From: Pseudomonadota bacterium
GTDB lineage: Bacteria > Desulfobacterota > Desulfobacteria > Desulfobacterales > Desulfosarcinaceae
Direction of reading: 5' to 3'
DNA: 6,753 nt
Assembly: GCA_023435265.1 (NCBI GenBank)
Contig: JAEYRZ010000170.1
Location: 1 to 6,753, forward strand
Position numbers and translations under genes: made by a program. Positions 6,700 through 6,753 of the stretch are shown piece by piece. The notes under the pieces were generated by a model. That model saw only the letters and a list, made by a program, of their open reading frames with translations. It had not been told where the DNA came from and searched no databases. Each line of letters begins with the position of its first letter. The first letter of the stretch is position 1.

Positions 6700-6753
6700 T
6701 TAACGCACCTTGAGCAGCGGAACCGGATCGGGGCAGTACTCATGGATCAAGGC
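6700..6753 (-). CDS. C-terminal end of an unidentified protein (5' part outside window)
   Basis: The minus-strand frame is open from the right edge to TAA at 6702-6700 and encodes ALIHEYCPDPVPLLKVR. The orientation matches all other genes, and the next gene starts 231 bp on. Seventeen residues are too few to identify a family, and chance openness over 54 bp cannot be excluded. Confidence 0.35.
   Translation of the reverse strand, partial: ALIHEYCPDPVPLLKVR

Overview
This 6.75-kb, high-GC window looks like chromosomal DNA of a Gram-negative bacterium, probably a proteobacterium or a Desulfobacterota-type relative. The evidence is a lipoprotein-type secretion signal, an N-terminus typical of giant autotransporter-like surface proteins, and a 7TM hybrid sensor kinase of a kind common in those groups. 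The exact lineage cannot be read from the window. All supported genes lie on the minus strand, so transcription runs from high to low coordinates. No rRNA, tRNA, CRISPR array, insertion sequence or phage gene was seen.

In the direction of transcription: (i) 6753-6700 is the last 17 codons of an unidentified gene that enters from outside the window. (ii) After a 231-bp gap with a nested palindrome in the leader come two closely spaced genes: a small VOC (glyoxalase/CatE-like) metalloenzyme (6468-5968) and a secreted, probably lipid-anchored glutaminyl-peptide cyclotransferase of the five-bladed propeller type (5939-5094). They are 28 bp apart and probably form one transcript. (iii) After a 264-290-bp gap with a possible terminator and a possible promoter comes a large hybrid histidine kinase (4804-1382). 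Its order is periplasmic sensor domain, 7TM bundle, HisKA, HATPase, REC, PAS and an unnamed C-terminal region. (iv) After a 174-bp gap comes the 5' part (402 codons) of a secreted, glycine-rich, repeat-containing, autotransporter-like surface protein that runs off the left edge.

The kinase probably senses a periplasmic ligand and relays the signal by phosphotransfer. No separate response regulator is nearby, so its own REC domain and C-terminal region may serve as the output. The neighbouring surface-protein gene has its own candidate promoter and ribosome binding site; a regulatory link to the kinase is only a guess. The VOC and cyclotransferase proteins have no obvious shared pathway.

The genes are mostly recognisable families and I do not see a clearly new multi-gene system. 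The points most worth a second look are the C-terminal output region of the kinase, the overlapping palindromes ahead of the VOC gene, and the VCBS-like insertion between the repeats of the surface protein.
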